Shown here piece after piece: positions 1 to 11,833 of a DNA stretch of 30,195 nucleotides (its first letter is position 1; every line of letters begins with the position of its first letter). Below the pieces are notes generated by a model. The model was not told where the DNA came from. It was given only the letters and a program-made list of their open reading frames with translations, and made no database searches. This stretch comes from Daldinia sp. FL1419 (Eukaryota; Ascomycota; Sordariomycetes; Xylariales; Hypoxylaceae): NCBI GenBank assembly GCA_025201765.1, contig MU623595.1, positions 1-30,195 of the forward strand, written 5' to 3'. A program made the translations under genes and the position numbers.

Positions 1-570
1 CCTACCCGGAACAAATACCAAGAGATGGACCGGATACCTGTAATATATTCTAGGTAAATCGGGGTAGTAATAAATAAATAAATAAATAAATAATTTCTAA
101 TTTGTTATGGGGTAATTAAAATATAAGGCAATTATTAGAGTTTTTGTTTAATATTTTTAAGATTTGTAATATTAATATCTTTAAAATATTTAATTTAATT
201 AATTTATTTAAAATTTTTAATATTTTATATTTTGTTTTGGTATATAATAATAAAAAAATAATTGGAGATTAGTAATTTTGTAAATTATAAATTTATAGTA
301 ATATTATAATAGTTTAATTGTAAAAATGTAAAACCTTAAAAATTCTTAATTTAAAATCTGAATCATGTGATATGTGTACGAAAAAGCTTAGGTTCGAATA
401 TTAACTAAGTAAATAAATTTTTAAATTTTTAAATTTTTAAAATTATTTTATTATTTAAAATTATTTTATTAATTAAAACTGTTATAAGTTAATAAAATTG
501 TTATAAGTTAATAAATTGTTTTTTGTTATTCTTTGTTTTTTTTATATAAAATGGTTATGGAAAATATAAT
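1..570. repeat. A/T-saturated, RIP-like block
   Basis: After about 60 bases of ordinary composition the sequence becomes almost pure A/T up to about 570, then returns abruptly to normal. It contains a TAAA microsatellite (about 71-92), direct repeats around 421-475 and a tandem unit GTTATAAGTTAATAAA seen twice at 481-516. No open frame is usable. This is the look of a transposon or other repeat mutated by RIP (C-to-T on both strands), known from Pezizomycotina. The parent element is not recognisable. Positions 571-772 are ordinary sequence downstream of the WD40 gene, with no gene seen. Confidence 0.6.
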
Positions 571-772
571 TGTTTTAATAATACCCCCCTTGCTGCTATG
601 GTAGGCATGGGATCAAATTGTTATAGGGATAACTTACAATATATTAATAAAATTAATCCTCATCACCACACACACCAAAAAGCCACAAATATAAATCTTA
701 GCCAAAGCCTTCTTACGCCACGGCCGGGTATGTATTCGATTCTAGCATTATCATGAAGGTATCTCAAGATCC

Positions 773-2242
773 CTAAGCTTCAAATATCAACACAACACCA
801 TCATCACCCGCCGTAACAATCCGTTCCCCGGTTGTTCCCTGCACAAATCCTAATACGCCACCGCCCTCGCCATCTCCCCTGTGACCTCTCCATTCTTTTA
901 CTAGGCTTGTTTCTGCTGAGCTAGCCGCGCCCCGGACGTCCCATCGGCGAACTACGCCGTCCATACCGCAGCTCGTCAATAACCACCCATCGCCTAGCCC
1001 CTGCACGAACTCGACCTTGACCACACTGAACTCCTCGTGCGCCTCCTTGATATGCCGTCGTAGTGCGAACCGTCGTGATGTGTCGTATACCGCTATACTG
1101 CCATCCACACTACCCGCCGCTAGTAATGTCTGTTTCGCCGAGAAGCTGAGCGTCTCAATTCCGTCCGACTGTGTCTGCAAGTCCGCTAAAATAGTACCGC
1201 CCTGTGCGCTTCCCGCCTCGGACCCTTTGGCCTTTGATTTACTCTGCTTGCTAGACACAGGATTGCTGTCCACGCCAACTCGCGGCAATCCCACTATCTT
1301 AATCGCGCCACCCGCGCCACCAACCGCGACAAACGTAGATTTGGGATCCACGGCAACTGCGTACAGACCACCCTCGACACCGAAGCGCTGGTCCTGGCCC
1401 GTGAGCGACACAACGGTCTGACCATTATCGTTGACCAAGTTCTTAGCAGCCGCTTCGCCCCACACGTCCCAGACGTACAACGAGCTGTCCTCCGACACCG
1501 TAGCCAGGAAAGTGCCGTCAGGCGACCAGGCGCCGGCCGTACAGGACGCGGTATGTAAGAAGTAGCTCTGGACAATTTGCATTGGGTTTGTGGAGTCGGA
1601 GGAATCGATCGTATATACCCAGACGGAGCCGTCGGAGGCGCCTAGGGCGATTGTGTTGGGGAATTTCGACGAGGGGCAAGGAGCCAGCCAGTTCACCTCG
1701 GGGACCTCTTGCGACTCGGCGATGAATGCGAAGGAGGGCTTGTTGCGCGCGTCTACAGATAGTTCATATGTGCGCAGTCTGCCGTCTAAACCTCCAGAAA
1801 CTAAAAATTGACCATTGGGTAGTGTGAAAGCAAGCGTGTTGATTGAATCGCTGTGGCCTTCGATTGTGAAGAGTGGTTTTAACTCAGTACTTTGTTGTTG
1901 CGCCGACGGGTCAGCATTATAGCTAGGGGGAAGGACGGGTCGGCCCACGACTGGACTTGTGTCGAAAACGTAGCCTTTACCCGGCGCATCATCTCCATCG
2001 CCTTCACTACCACCAGTCGCAATAAGCGAGGGTTGGGTGGGATGCTGGGCAATGGCGAAGACGGAGTCCTTGTGAGCGTCGAAGTAGGCTATGCTGTCGT
2101 TTTGCAAGGTGATTTCTTCAGGCTCTTCTTCGTCCGAATCCATAGCTATGTCGCCTTCAGCGTCTTGAACCTCCTCGAGCGCATCATCTGCGTCGAGCAT
2201 CTCGGGCGCATCGTCGACATCGTCTCTCTGAGGGGCAGACAT
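773..2242 (-). CDS. sqt1: Sqt1/AAMP-type WD40 ribosome-assembly protein
   Basis: A single-exon gene for a 489-residue protein. Residues 1-45 are strongly acidic (DDVDDAPEMLDADD and DSDEEEPEE), followed by WD40 repeats through to the C-terminus, with typical units such as GHSDSINTLAFT, TASCTAGAWSPDGTFLATVS and DGVVRRWDVRG. An acidic leader plus about seven to eight WD repeats in under 500 residues matches yeast Sqt1 and animal AAMP. Sqt1 is known as the dedicated chaperone that holds the N-terminus of ribosomal protein uL16 (Rpl10) before its late loading on the 60S subunit in the cytoplasm. The ATG at 2242 is the first in the frame and gives the expected acidic N-terminus. The frame is fully open with no sign of damage. 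The assignment within WD40 proteins rests on architecture and remembered similarity. Confidence 0.85.
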   Translation of the reverse strand: MSAPQRDDVDDAPEMLDADDALEEVQDAEGDIAMDSDEEEPEEITLQNDSIAYFDAHKDSVFAIAQHPTQPSLIATGGSEGDGDDAPGKGYVFDTSPVVGRPVLPPSYNADPSAQQQSTELKPLFTIEGHSDSINTLAFTLPNGQFLVSGGLDGRLRTYELSVDARNKPSFAFIAESQEVPEVNWLAPCPSSKFPNTIALGASDGSVWVYTIDSSDSTNPMQIVQSYFLHTASCTAGAWSPDGTFLATVSEDSSLYVWDVWGEAAAKNLVNDNGQTVVSLTGQDQRFGVEGGLYAVAVDPKSTFVAVGGAGGAIKIVGLPRVGVDSNPVSSKQSKSKAKGSEAGSAQGGTILADLQTQSDGIETLSFSAKQTLLAAGSVDGSIAVYDTSRRFALRRHIKEAHEEFSVVKVEFVQGLGDGWLLTSCGMDGVVRRWDVRGAASSAETSLVKEWRGHRGDGEGGGVLGFVQGTTGERIVTAGDDGVVLIFEA

Positions 2243-3112
2243 GATGAGGGGTAAATACGTAGGTTTTGCGCTTAGGCGTAGTGATGGTTTGAATGGCTGG
2301 ACTGGTGGGTTTTTAAGAATAAAAAGAATAATTCGGTGACAGGGTATTTATTCTAGCTTATAACCCTCTTACGGATTGCTCGTTGGATCAGGTATGCTGT
2401 AATATGTAGAAGAAAGTCGACCTCTGCTTGATAATCAGTTCAACTTTTTTTTATTTTTTGGTGGGGCAATATCCTGCCGGACCCCGCCACGCCTTATAAG
2501 TGGAGACACTGTCTAGACGCTGAAGGCTGCAGCTATGTAGATACATGTACCTGGGACTGCTTGGAATATCTACCCTGAAGCATTAAATAGGGGCCTCATG
2601 CACATAATCACGCGTCTACATAAGAGGTAGGTAGGCATGCACCTCTATTCTTAAGCAGTACATGCTGGTGGGTACTATAGCACGCTACAATGTATTATTA
2701 TCTGAGTATCCGCAAAAATACGATGTAGAAAGATAGATATTTTCGAGGAATAAGAAATCAGATGCAATTTCATAGTTCATCCGCAATCAAAAATACACCA
2801 CAAAAATGAGGCCGGTAACTATACACTTCTAAACCTTCTAGCCACTAATACTAGAAGCCGACGGACTATACCGCAGTATATAACATCAAAGGGGCTCAGC
2901 AACGTCCAATACAAGTTATGCGCAATTCCATAACCAAACAACGCTGGGAAACCATATGTATATATACAATGCAACACTCATACCCCAAACTCCTCCTGAT
3001 GCAAACAGAAATCGACTAGGAGGTATTGAACCTCTAAAATGCTTTATAACAAACGAGGGTGTTGTATCCGTTCCGCAATCCATCAAATGTGAAGCGGGAT
3101 GAGTCTTGTAAT
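2243..3112. other. intergenic, promoter of sqt1 and 3' flank of transporter
   Basis: No convincing gene. It should hold the sqt1 promoter (next to 2242) and the 3' untranslated region of the amino-acid transporter. One copy of the dispersed GTAGGTAGG motif lies at 2625-2636. An open frame at 2916-3263 runs into the transporter in another frame and is treated as a shadow. Confidence 0.6.
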
Positions 3113-4966
3113 TTAATGTGCCGTTACGGTGCCGACCAGATTCATACCCAAGCACACAATCATGACGCATCCGCCGTAGATAGACAAGGCAAGGGCAGCT
3201 CCCCGTAAGAATTTTGGGCTGATATGTTCCATATCCCACCTCCACTTCCTCCGCCAGCGCCACGGAGACCTCGTATTCTTACTCTTAGCACTGGAAGCGC
3301 TTGCTACGCTGTGGATGCTTTCTACACTTCTTCCTAGAAGCCCTTCTTCTCCGTCTCCTTCCTCAGAGTCTGAGCTAGAGGGAGACAGTACATCATCGTC
3401 CTCCTTAGTTAGACGTTGTTGATGGATCGAATCCGGATCCGAAATCTTGTAGTAAAATAGGCCTGGAAGGATGAAGCTGATGCTCGTGCTTCCAGTAGAG
3501 CCGACATACGCCAATACCCGTTCCAGGGAGACCACAGTAAGGGACACGACATAGGCTAGTACTACAATAACTGTGCTTAGAATAGCAAAGCGCAAGTCTG
3601 ACATAGGCGCGTTAGATCCGTGATCTGATCGTGATTGAGCGGGATTTGGGAGAAGTGGTCGACCGCCAGGGGAATTTGTCCGTCCTTGAGGACCTGACAC
3701 ATCTCGAGGTCGCCATTTAAGGACTGCATCAACGGATGCTCGACACGGATGTATCTGTAACGGAATGGAGAATGTTACGAGAAGGACAATAGCTCCCTTG
3801 GCTATAGTAGAAGCGATGGATGCAGGATCTAGCACGACGTTGTTAGCTGAGTTGTAAACTAGAAGCGGGAGACATTTTTAGCAGCATACACATAGAGACG
3901 ATATTCCCCGTAACATCATTTCCGAATGTCAAGTAACCGGTAATGGAGACTAGGATATAAACAAAAGCAGCAGAGCCAATGCTTGAAGAGATAACGCCCA
4001 TTATACTACGTATGTTGTTAGATTAAGATCAAATATTTTTGGTGCTGGATAAACATACCTGCTGGGGGAGTTGCTTGATATCTCGTTCAAAATAGAAAAC
4101 ATGTTTTGGTGACACGTGTATGCGTAAACGACTACCGGTAGGCTGGCGAGGGCTTCCACGGGTCCTCCCCACGAGATGAATCTGATTTTATCTCTGGGCG
4201 CCAAAGTATCCGCAGCGAAGTGATATACGACTAGTACGATCAAATACCCTATCGATACAAGAGCGATAATACTCGTGTACTTTAGGGAATCTAAGCGTCT
4301 CAAGAAACTTAGAGGAATTATAACGAGCATAAACACGGTGATCCAGAAGTTACGATCCATCAAGTACGGTATACTAGCCGCTCTAGCACTAAACCCTTCT
4401 ACAACACCAGGCATCAAATCGCCGATAATAATGATATACGACACACTAACCCCAAAGCATTTTATGGCGATGGCAGCGTCGAAAATAACGGCGGCGTTCG
4501 GATACGTCATTTGCGATAGGGCGAAGAACGACGAGGTACCGCGGTCGAGATATCGTGCGCATCGGGATTGGAGGTATAGGCCAAAGGCGGATGTAAATCC
4601 CGACCATAAGATCACAATGACTCCGAATACCATTCCGAAGTGCGACATGGCCGAAGGCATCGCTAGTGTACCGGCACCGATAACTATAACGCCACTTACG
4701 TTAGACTTTGGCTGATAACACAACACGGTGGTGGGACACGACTTACTGGTATTCAGAAGATTAATGACGCTACTAACCATAGTAGCCTGCCCTCCTCCCG
4801 TATCCTTAGGCCGCCCGCGGGCCCTTTTTTGTCTGTAATGGGATGTTAGTGTAACTGCTGTCTTTAACATAGAATGTTTCCAACGGTTAATTGTCGAAGT
4901 TACGCACCTTGTCATGTCGCCAGCAGAGGCGGAGCTCTCTCCAGATATGGTCGAATAATTCGGCAT
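3113..4966 (-). CDS. AVT-type (SLC38-like) amino-acid transporter, five exons
   Basis: Exons (minus): 4966-4908, 4832-4747, 4683-4059, 4005-3890, 3828-3113; they total 1602 nt (533 residues) and stay in frame. Introns are 75, 63, 53 and 61 nt, with branch sites such as CTAAC. The spliced protein carries family hallmarks: VSSVINLLNTIIGAGTLAMP at the first membrane helix (created by splicing intron 2), SIGSAAFVYILVSITGYLTF, and a MYPAS...PLQIHPCR stretch, with about ten or eleven hydrophobic helices. This is the PF01490 amino-acid/auxin permease family. The short N-terminal tail and the long serine/acidic loop before the last helix resemble yeast Avt5/6/7, which move amino acids across the vacuolar membrane. 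The substrate and exact membrane are inferred. The gene is divergent from ro-10 with a 666 nt shared upstream region. Confidence 0.88.
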
Positions 4967-5632
4967 AGCCCAGAAGAGATTATTTTTTTTCTACTTGTAA
5001 TCCTCCTCAGCAGCAAGTAGCTGCGCTGAAGATCGGTGTGTATCAATCTTGACTCGTTCGAGTAAGACAAAGTTGTCTTCCTATCTGACCGCTCTCGTGC
5101 ACACGCGACTCGTATTGAGATCTTCGTATCTCGGTTTGCTTTTACGCGCTCGACGGTCGATAAATAGGATTTAGGATTATTGCATGATATGGTCGTAACC
5201 GATGGTAAAGCGATAATACTTCTTTATTTTCTTTGCGTTAAAATGATGATGCGAGGATGAAAGTAATCATTACAAGTCAAACACTAGAATCAGACTAGTT
5301 GAATTGGATTTAATTGTGACTGCCAGTTGTCGTCAAGACCGCCCGCAATCTCCCCATCTGGGGACTGCATCTGCTGACAGCTATTTCTGGCCAATCAATT
5401 GAATCACGTATTCTTGGTTAGGCTATTAACGGCTAGCTTTCCGGACAAGGGGGGTTGCTAAAGCTTCCCAAAAGACCGGGGAACTTACCCTGGATTAGCG
5501 GATTAGCTCAGCCTTATCTTTATGTATCAATCTTTTGCGTAACACTCTCAGAGGCAACTACCCTCTTAGAATTGTACTGCTTTTTCAGTTTGTAGTTGAT
5601 TCAATTCTAATTATTACCAAATCGCACTCAAT
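4967..5632. promoter_or_regulatory. shared upstream region of transporter and ro-10
   Basis: The transporter (minus) and ro-10 (plus) are transcribed away from each other, so these 666 bases must hold both promoters and 5' leaders. No coding frame or known RNA is visible. Specific transcription-factor sites were not called. Confidence 0.6.
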
Positions 5633-6290
5633 ATGGACACCATGGAATCAACTCTAGATAATACGACGCTCTCTACAATATCTCTTCTCGAAGCGCGGCT
5701 CTTGCGCATCGAGCATTTACTCTATGGTCATACGGCTCAACAACCCAAAGTATCGGCCATAAGAAGTATGCAAGAGCTAGAGCACCGTTTTGGGACTCTC
5801 CTTCAACGAATGCGTGTTTACGCCGAACTTCTTAGACTCTGTACGTTCTATTTTTCTTTACGCGCTCTACGAGTGATTCAACTAATTACTTCTAGATAAA
5901 TCCCAACCCACTCTCTTTCGACCTCCACCGCCGTCTCAACCACCCTCCGAGCTCTCATCCGATGCCCTACGGGCCATTGTACTTTCAACCGCGTCCTCGT
6001 TTCCGGCTACGGCCTCTGCGCTTACAGCTATATCCGATACGCCGATTCCAGACCCGGCGCATACAGCCACTCTGGCTGCATTATTACCCAAGATGAAAGG
6101 CATCGAAGCCACGCAAATAGCACAGGCGGCTGAGATCGCAGAATTGAGAGCCCGCAGCGAGATTGTCGTACGCAGGTGGTACGAACAGAATGTAATGAGC
6201 TATTCGAATTTCGTAGCAGGCGTTGAGAGTCGTGTTGAGGACGCTGAGCGAACCGTGAGAAGAATAGAAAGAGCAAGGAACGAGGTTTGA
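5633..6290 (+). CDS. ro-10: Dynactin p24 subunit RO-10 (nuclear distribution protein)
   Basis: Two exons, 5633-5840 and 5896-6290, with a 55 nt intron (GTACGT donor, CTTCTAG acceptor); 603 nt, 200 residues. The N-terminal stretch ISLLEARLLRIEHLLYGH, a proline-rich linker after the intron (about residues 71-85) and a C-terminal helical coil (RSEIVVRRWYEQNVMSYSNF and onward) match the Neurospora RO-10 family, equivalent to dynactin subunit 3/p24. In Neurospora ro-10 mutants have ropy hyphae and abnormal nuclear distribution, because dynactin supports cytoplasmic dynein on microtubules. The start at 5633 gives the expected N-terminus; a second Met three residues later could also serve. Intact. 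Confidence 0.88.
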
Positions 6291-9200
6291 GGTATATGAA
6301 GCATAGCTCATACTTTACTACGGGGAACCGTATTCCTATCCGGATTACCGTTATCTATACCCCATAATCTTTGCGCGATTGCGTTCGCGAAACTATGGGT
6401 TTTACAAACCCTATATGCGACCCTACATTGTCAGGGACATTTCGTACCACGAACAATCACGAGCTCGCGGAAGTGGCGCAGCCATCGAGGAACTCCAACG
6501 TTCTCTAGAGTCGTCTTCAAGAGTGGGCTTAGAAGCCCCTGGAGCAATGGCGAAGAACGGGATTTACTTGCCGCTAATATTGTAGGAAGGATAAAAGTTC
6601 CATGGTGTCCCCGTGTTAATAGCATAGTCTATTACGGGTTTATTCATTATTGGCGTACGGATTACCACCTCCAGAGTATATATCGTACCCGCAGTAGTAT
6701 GGATCATACAAGAAAAGACTTACTAGTTATTCAAATATAATAAGATAGTGTAATTTGTACAAATTGGGCCATTGTTTTAAAGCATTTTGGGAGTGCACCG
6801 TTTTATAAGAGTCTCATATTGGATTCGGGCTTATAATATTCAGACGGTTTCGGGTTTCCGTCCGAAGAATAGGATATAGATGATACGACGTGGTAAATGA
6901 GGCCAACCGAGACGGACCTCGGCGTCGGTGTTCTAAACGAAGCGGCGTTGATTCGGGACAAGCTATTTCACGTTTGGTGGTGGCTGAGCACTAGAAGTTA
7001 TTTCTCAACGTTCCATCCTATGAAGATGGAATCTTACTTGCATACCTATGTTGCACCAATGCTGCCGCATAAATAATCGAATAGATGTGTAGCAATAACA
7101 TAACATATTGATTCTTATTTTCCTAAGCCACGTGCGGCGAGTGATGAGGCCAAAGCTCAAACGCGCCAGCACAGACGAGATCGGCGGCCTGACACAAGCT
7201 GTCTTAAAGCTAATGCAGCCCTTCGGGACCGCACTTATAATTTGAGTTCTCGAACGATGCGTGGTCAAGACAAGATTTCGAGTTACAATGTATATTGTTT
7301 AGACTATAAGAGGGTCAACATTCAGGTCTGTGGACCACCTGAAATATGTCTCAGAAACGTGATAAAGAGGATCCTAAGCTATTCTAAGCCTCCTGATCTC
7401 TTATCACTTTTGCCTAAGGTATGGTATGCATAAAAGGTTGCAACGAAGATCAAAAGGTCCAGATCCAGGCGACTTATTAATCCGCTTGGGAGAAACATAT
7501 CACATTCAAGCTTCCAAGTTTGTCTTGACCTAAGCTGCATGTGCAGAGCCTCTTGGCCTACAAAAAGAAGGTCTGTGCCGTCTGCAGCGTCTGGAACGAT
7601 TACTAGAGTAGGAGTCAGAGGATGATGCATGGCATATGTACACGTGTATATAATGCCACTAACTAACTTTTCTGTTACCGGAAATATACATGGTTTGATT
7701 TACAGCCGGGACCAAGGTGATTTACAGGTATTCGTCATCGACCTCGGTCAGACCATTTATAAGAAGATATCAGCTTTGAACGGAGTTTGTTCAGAGTGTA
7801 GCTACATACACGTATATATTAGATCATACTACGTAAATCCACTTCGAAACGTGTTGCAACGAAGAAGGCGTTGCTGATGCAAATTTCGATATGGCTCAGA
7901 CGATAGTTGAACGCGAATACTGTGCACGTTAGGAAAGGAGGTGGTCAATAGTAATCGACTTACACAACCGGAAAATTGTCGCAACTGGCCAACTCTTCAA
8001 CATCTGGTACATACCTACCTCTTACATCATTGTAACCCTCCACTATGGGAAGCCCTGCAACCGCGGAAGTCTGAAGAGAGTTGTGAAACTTCTACCGATC
8101 TCGCCCCTAAATAGACCACCACCTTACACGACCTTTTACGTCTACCTATCGGAAGCCGTTACAAACTTACATCTCTCGACTAATTCCGCACTGATGAGCT
8201 CGCTCGGCAGCAGCGGATTACGGACGCCATCGGGAGTGAGCCGATTTCAAGTTTGGGATCAAGACGCACGCATGTGTAATTGCTATTAACCCTTACAAAA
8301 TATTGTTCGGATCGATCACGCGCGATTCGCATGTTTAAGCAATCTTCAAGTTTGAGCGGTGAATACGTATTGCGAAGGATCGAGGCAGAAGAAGCTAGGC
8401 TGGTTCTTGTAGTTAGGTATTTTATTAACAAGTCAGCTTTTCACCAAAGCAGCAAGTCGTCTACTTTGTAGAGGTCCCGAGACCTTGCATCCCCCTCTTC
8501 CTTGGCAAACGCCGTTAAATCCTGGCCAAATCTCAAACACCAGTCAGCCCCAACTCACGGATTGCCCAACCACAGCCAATTCAACCATCGCATTCCACCA
8601 CATTGCCGCCACCTAGCTAAACTCAAGATGTCGATTCGTCGTGTTCCTACCTTAGCGCCCTAGTTACGAAAACGAGCGGATCATTTCTGACGTCGTCTGT
8701 GTGTATTTTGAGTGCATTGTAAAATTCTTCACCATTAAGGGTATGAAGATTTTGTCATGAGCAAACCTTTTCGACGTCAAAAATGCTTCAACACTATGTA
8801 ATACAATGTAAGAAGTAGGCAGCGTGAAGGGTTGGACAGGGACCAAATATGAATGGCACAGCAAAAAAAAAAAAAAAAAGACATGTCGTGTTTGCATCCA
8901 ACGTATGCTCGAAGCCATCCAATCCACGGCCGTTCAGAAGCCAACGATGGTACATCTCGAGTCCAGCTCGTTGAACTTACTCCCTGGTCAAATCAATCCG
9001 GAGGACCGGGATGATATGGTGAAATTGAGAGATGCTAGGTCCACTTAGAAGACTTACTAACTTCAAAAGGTTATCGGCTAGGTACTTGACAGTCTTGACC
9101 TGTCTAGACCAGGGGAATTTGCGTAAGCCCCGATTGTCCCGTTCAATTAATTCAGACAGAAGGGCCTCCTGCAAATACTCTTAACTGCTAGTATATACTG

Positions 9201-10780
9201 TTAGGAGTAGTACAAAGACTAAATTAGATCAAATACAAGAGGGTTGTATGTGGATACTATTGTTTCTTTTTGTACTATAGTCGTAACTAGGTGGATGCTT
9301 GATCGTACCTTTAGCCCCCTCTTCTACCTTGTATTACATAGATCCGCAAAGTATCTATGTACTTCCATGAGCACTGTATCTATCACGGCGTGCAATGTAC
9401 CTCTCAACCAACCATGAAGTACAATATCGTCAGGAACTTAGATTGCGATTCTGTTTTAACACACCCCAGGAAGACGCACGCTCCACCCATCCAACTTTCC
9501 ATCCCCCTTCTCCAGTCGATTTGATTGACTGGTTGAATTTCCTTGAACCAGTTACCACCCCATCCCTTCCTAATTCCTTTTTATGCTTCTTTTGCCCGTC
9601 CCTTCTTTTCACCCCCCCATTTCCCTACAACCCCGTCATCGCGAAGACGAGCCTATTCTGTCAATCATTTTCTTCGATTCTCAGCCAGGCTTTGCAACCG
9701 TGGAACGATCCAACTTCGCTTCTCACGACGTACATCTTGTGGCCGGTGGTTTCCAGTTTAGAGGGTTTATAGCGCTGTCAGGAACTGCGAGGAGAAAGGG
9801 GTCGTTGCAGTTTGTGCGTTGTTTGCTGCTAGTCGGGAAGAAGGAGAGAAAAAGAGACAGAGAAGGATAGCCAGGGGCGCATGAAAGAAAAATAAAGATA
9901 CGAATAAGGCCAACTCTAAAAAGTTTCTCGCCCCCGTCCGTATTCTCGATTCAGGACCGTAATCGATATAAACGAACTCACCTCATTCGTCGCCCTTATT
10001 AAACTCGAAATACGGTCTAACTTCGAGTCGATTCATTTTTTCCATAGTCAAGGATCTCGACAGCAATAAACTCTCCCATCGCTTCAACTTCAACTATAGG
10101 CTTTCTCCACCCTTCATCCGACCTTTAATGCTTTTAACGACTGGACTCTGGATCGCATATAACAGAATTGACTTCGATTCTTGATTTCTTTCTTCGACGG
10201 GGAACAAACTCCGAGCTAAGTTCACAAGGATTCGCGGTCGCATAAACCTCAGACAAACCTACTATAGCTATTATAGCGATTATAGCGCGCGACAACATCA
10301 ACCAAGGTTCTTTATTTTTAGCGACTATCCGACAAAAACAAACCCTTTGGACGTTTTATTCAACGATTTATTTCCATTTGTCCGCCTTCTTTAACGACTA
10401 CTCGAAAAAAACCCTTCTCGACTCTCCCACTGCAGTCACTCCTTTATAGATACTTTAATCTAGCCGGCATCTCGCCAAGCTTGGGGTCTTCATAATCCAC
10501 CATTCAGCGAGATTCAGCAAATCACTCAAAACCATCTAGCCAATTATTGAATTTCCTGTCTCCGCAACCTCTTCAAGCACAGCCACGTTCTTCCCGCGGG
10601 AGATCGACAAAGTCCACGACTTAATCACGCTTGCGTATTTGCCATTTGCGCCGCATGTTTTGAATAGCCAATTACGGTTCACCAGGTTTTGAATACTGAT
10701 TGCTCGATTGAAGCTCAAAAGCTTTTTTCTCTTTCCTTATGCCCTCGTACGGCTCTTTGCATTCCCCTTCGCTGCGCAAA
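6291..10780. other. 4.5 kb gene-poor gap including the sho1 leader
   Basis: No gene could be supported. Several short frames exist on both strands but none has a recognisable domain or paired splice sites. A plus-strand frame without ATG is open from 6300 to 6737, and a 59-codon frame lies at 6897-7076. A 17-base A tract sits at 8863-8879. From about 9450 to 10780 the plus strand is rich in C/T runs, as is common in fungal promoters and 5' leaders, so the sho1 promoter and leader probably occupy this end. Confidence 0.5.
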
Positions 10781-11833
10781 ATGGAAAATCCTAGGGCAAG
10801 TTATGGCCGTAGGGGCATGAATATGTCCAATGTTATCGGCGATCCTTTCGCCCTTGCAACAATTTCTATCGCCTTGGTAAGTTTCAAGTCCATTTGAGTC
10901 TTGTTAATCCGAGTACTATTTTGCTAATTGTGTTCTCGTCCGATAGCTCGCATGGGTTATCTCCTTCATAGCTTCCATTATCGGCCAAATACACGCAACG
11001 TTCAAGAACCCTTTCCCGGCGTATACCTGGTTTGCCGTTGTCTTTATGTTACCCTTAATAGGTGGGATATTTGTCGTAATAGCATCCGATTCTATACAGA
11101 CTTATCACGTCGCGATTGTCGGCTATATATCCGTTGGGCTTATTGCTACAACTTCATCCGTCACATCTCTCGTTTATTCTTCCGAAGGGGCTAGGCAGGC
11201 CGCTGCTGCGGGTTTCATTTTGCTCTCCATGGTCAACGTAAGTATTTAAACTAGCCTGATTGTTGCCAATGCGCGTCTTTCGGAGACGTGCAGAATCAGC
11301 CATAGAATAAGCTAATTCACCACTCACAGATTGTATGGCTGGCTTATTTTGGCTCGGCGCCCTCCGCCGTACCACGCGCCTACATCGACTCATTCGCTCT
11401 AGCCAAGGAATCGCCAATGAGCCGACAAACTATGAACGGGGGATATGGCGGGCGCCCCGAAACTTCTACATCTGTTCAACCACCACAGATGTACACTTCT
11501 GCGCAGCTCAACGGGTTCGAAAACCCATCCCCTGTTGGAGGGTTCAATGGAAACGCTGCCCGTAATTCGGGTGGTGCTTCCGGCTTCCCTGGCGGTATCA
11601 CAAAGACGCCATCGCCGGCACAAAACGACCCAGAAATCGCTGCCCCAACAGAGTACCCATACCGTGCGAAGGCTATTTACAGCTACGAAGCTAACCCCGA
11701 CGATGCTAATGAAATTTCTTTCTCAAAGCATGAGATACTGGATGTCAGTGACGTAAGTGGTAGGTGGTGGCAAGCCAAGAAAGAAAACGGGGAGACGGGT
11801 ATAGCCCCCAGCAACTATCTCATATTATTATGA
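10781..11833 (+). CDS. sho1: High-osmolarity signalling protein Sho1
   Basis: Exons 10781-10876, 10947-11237 and 11330-11833 (introns 70 and 92 nt, both phase 0) give 891 nt, 296 residues, a normal length for filamentous-fungal Sho1. Four hydrophobic helices fill residues about 25-140, with short loops between them. A Ser/Gly/Asn-rich cytoplasmic linker follows, then an SH3 domain at about 237-296 with the usual AKAIYSYEA start, the tandem Trp in GRWWQAK and the closing GIAPSNYL. Sho1 is a plasma-membrane osmosensor and scaffold; its SH3 domain binds a proline motif of the MAPKK Pbs2 in the HOG pathway and links to the Ste11 branch. The ATG at 10781 is the first in frame and leads straight into the conserved N-terminus. 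Intact. Confidence 0.95.

Noticed and set aside
608..640. TAGGGATAAC, similar to a mitochondrial large-rRNA or homing-site core
   Set aside because: Only a 10-base match; the flanking sequence does not resemble rRNA, so a nuclear mitochondrial insertion is not supported.
1017..2254. Plus-strand frames across the WD40 gene
   Set aside because: They are antisense shadows of a fully open, domain-bearing minus-strand gene.
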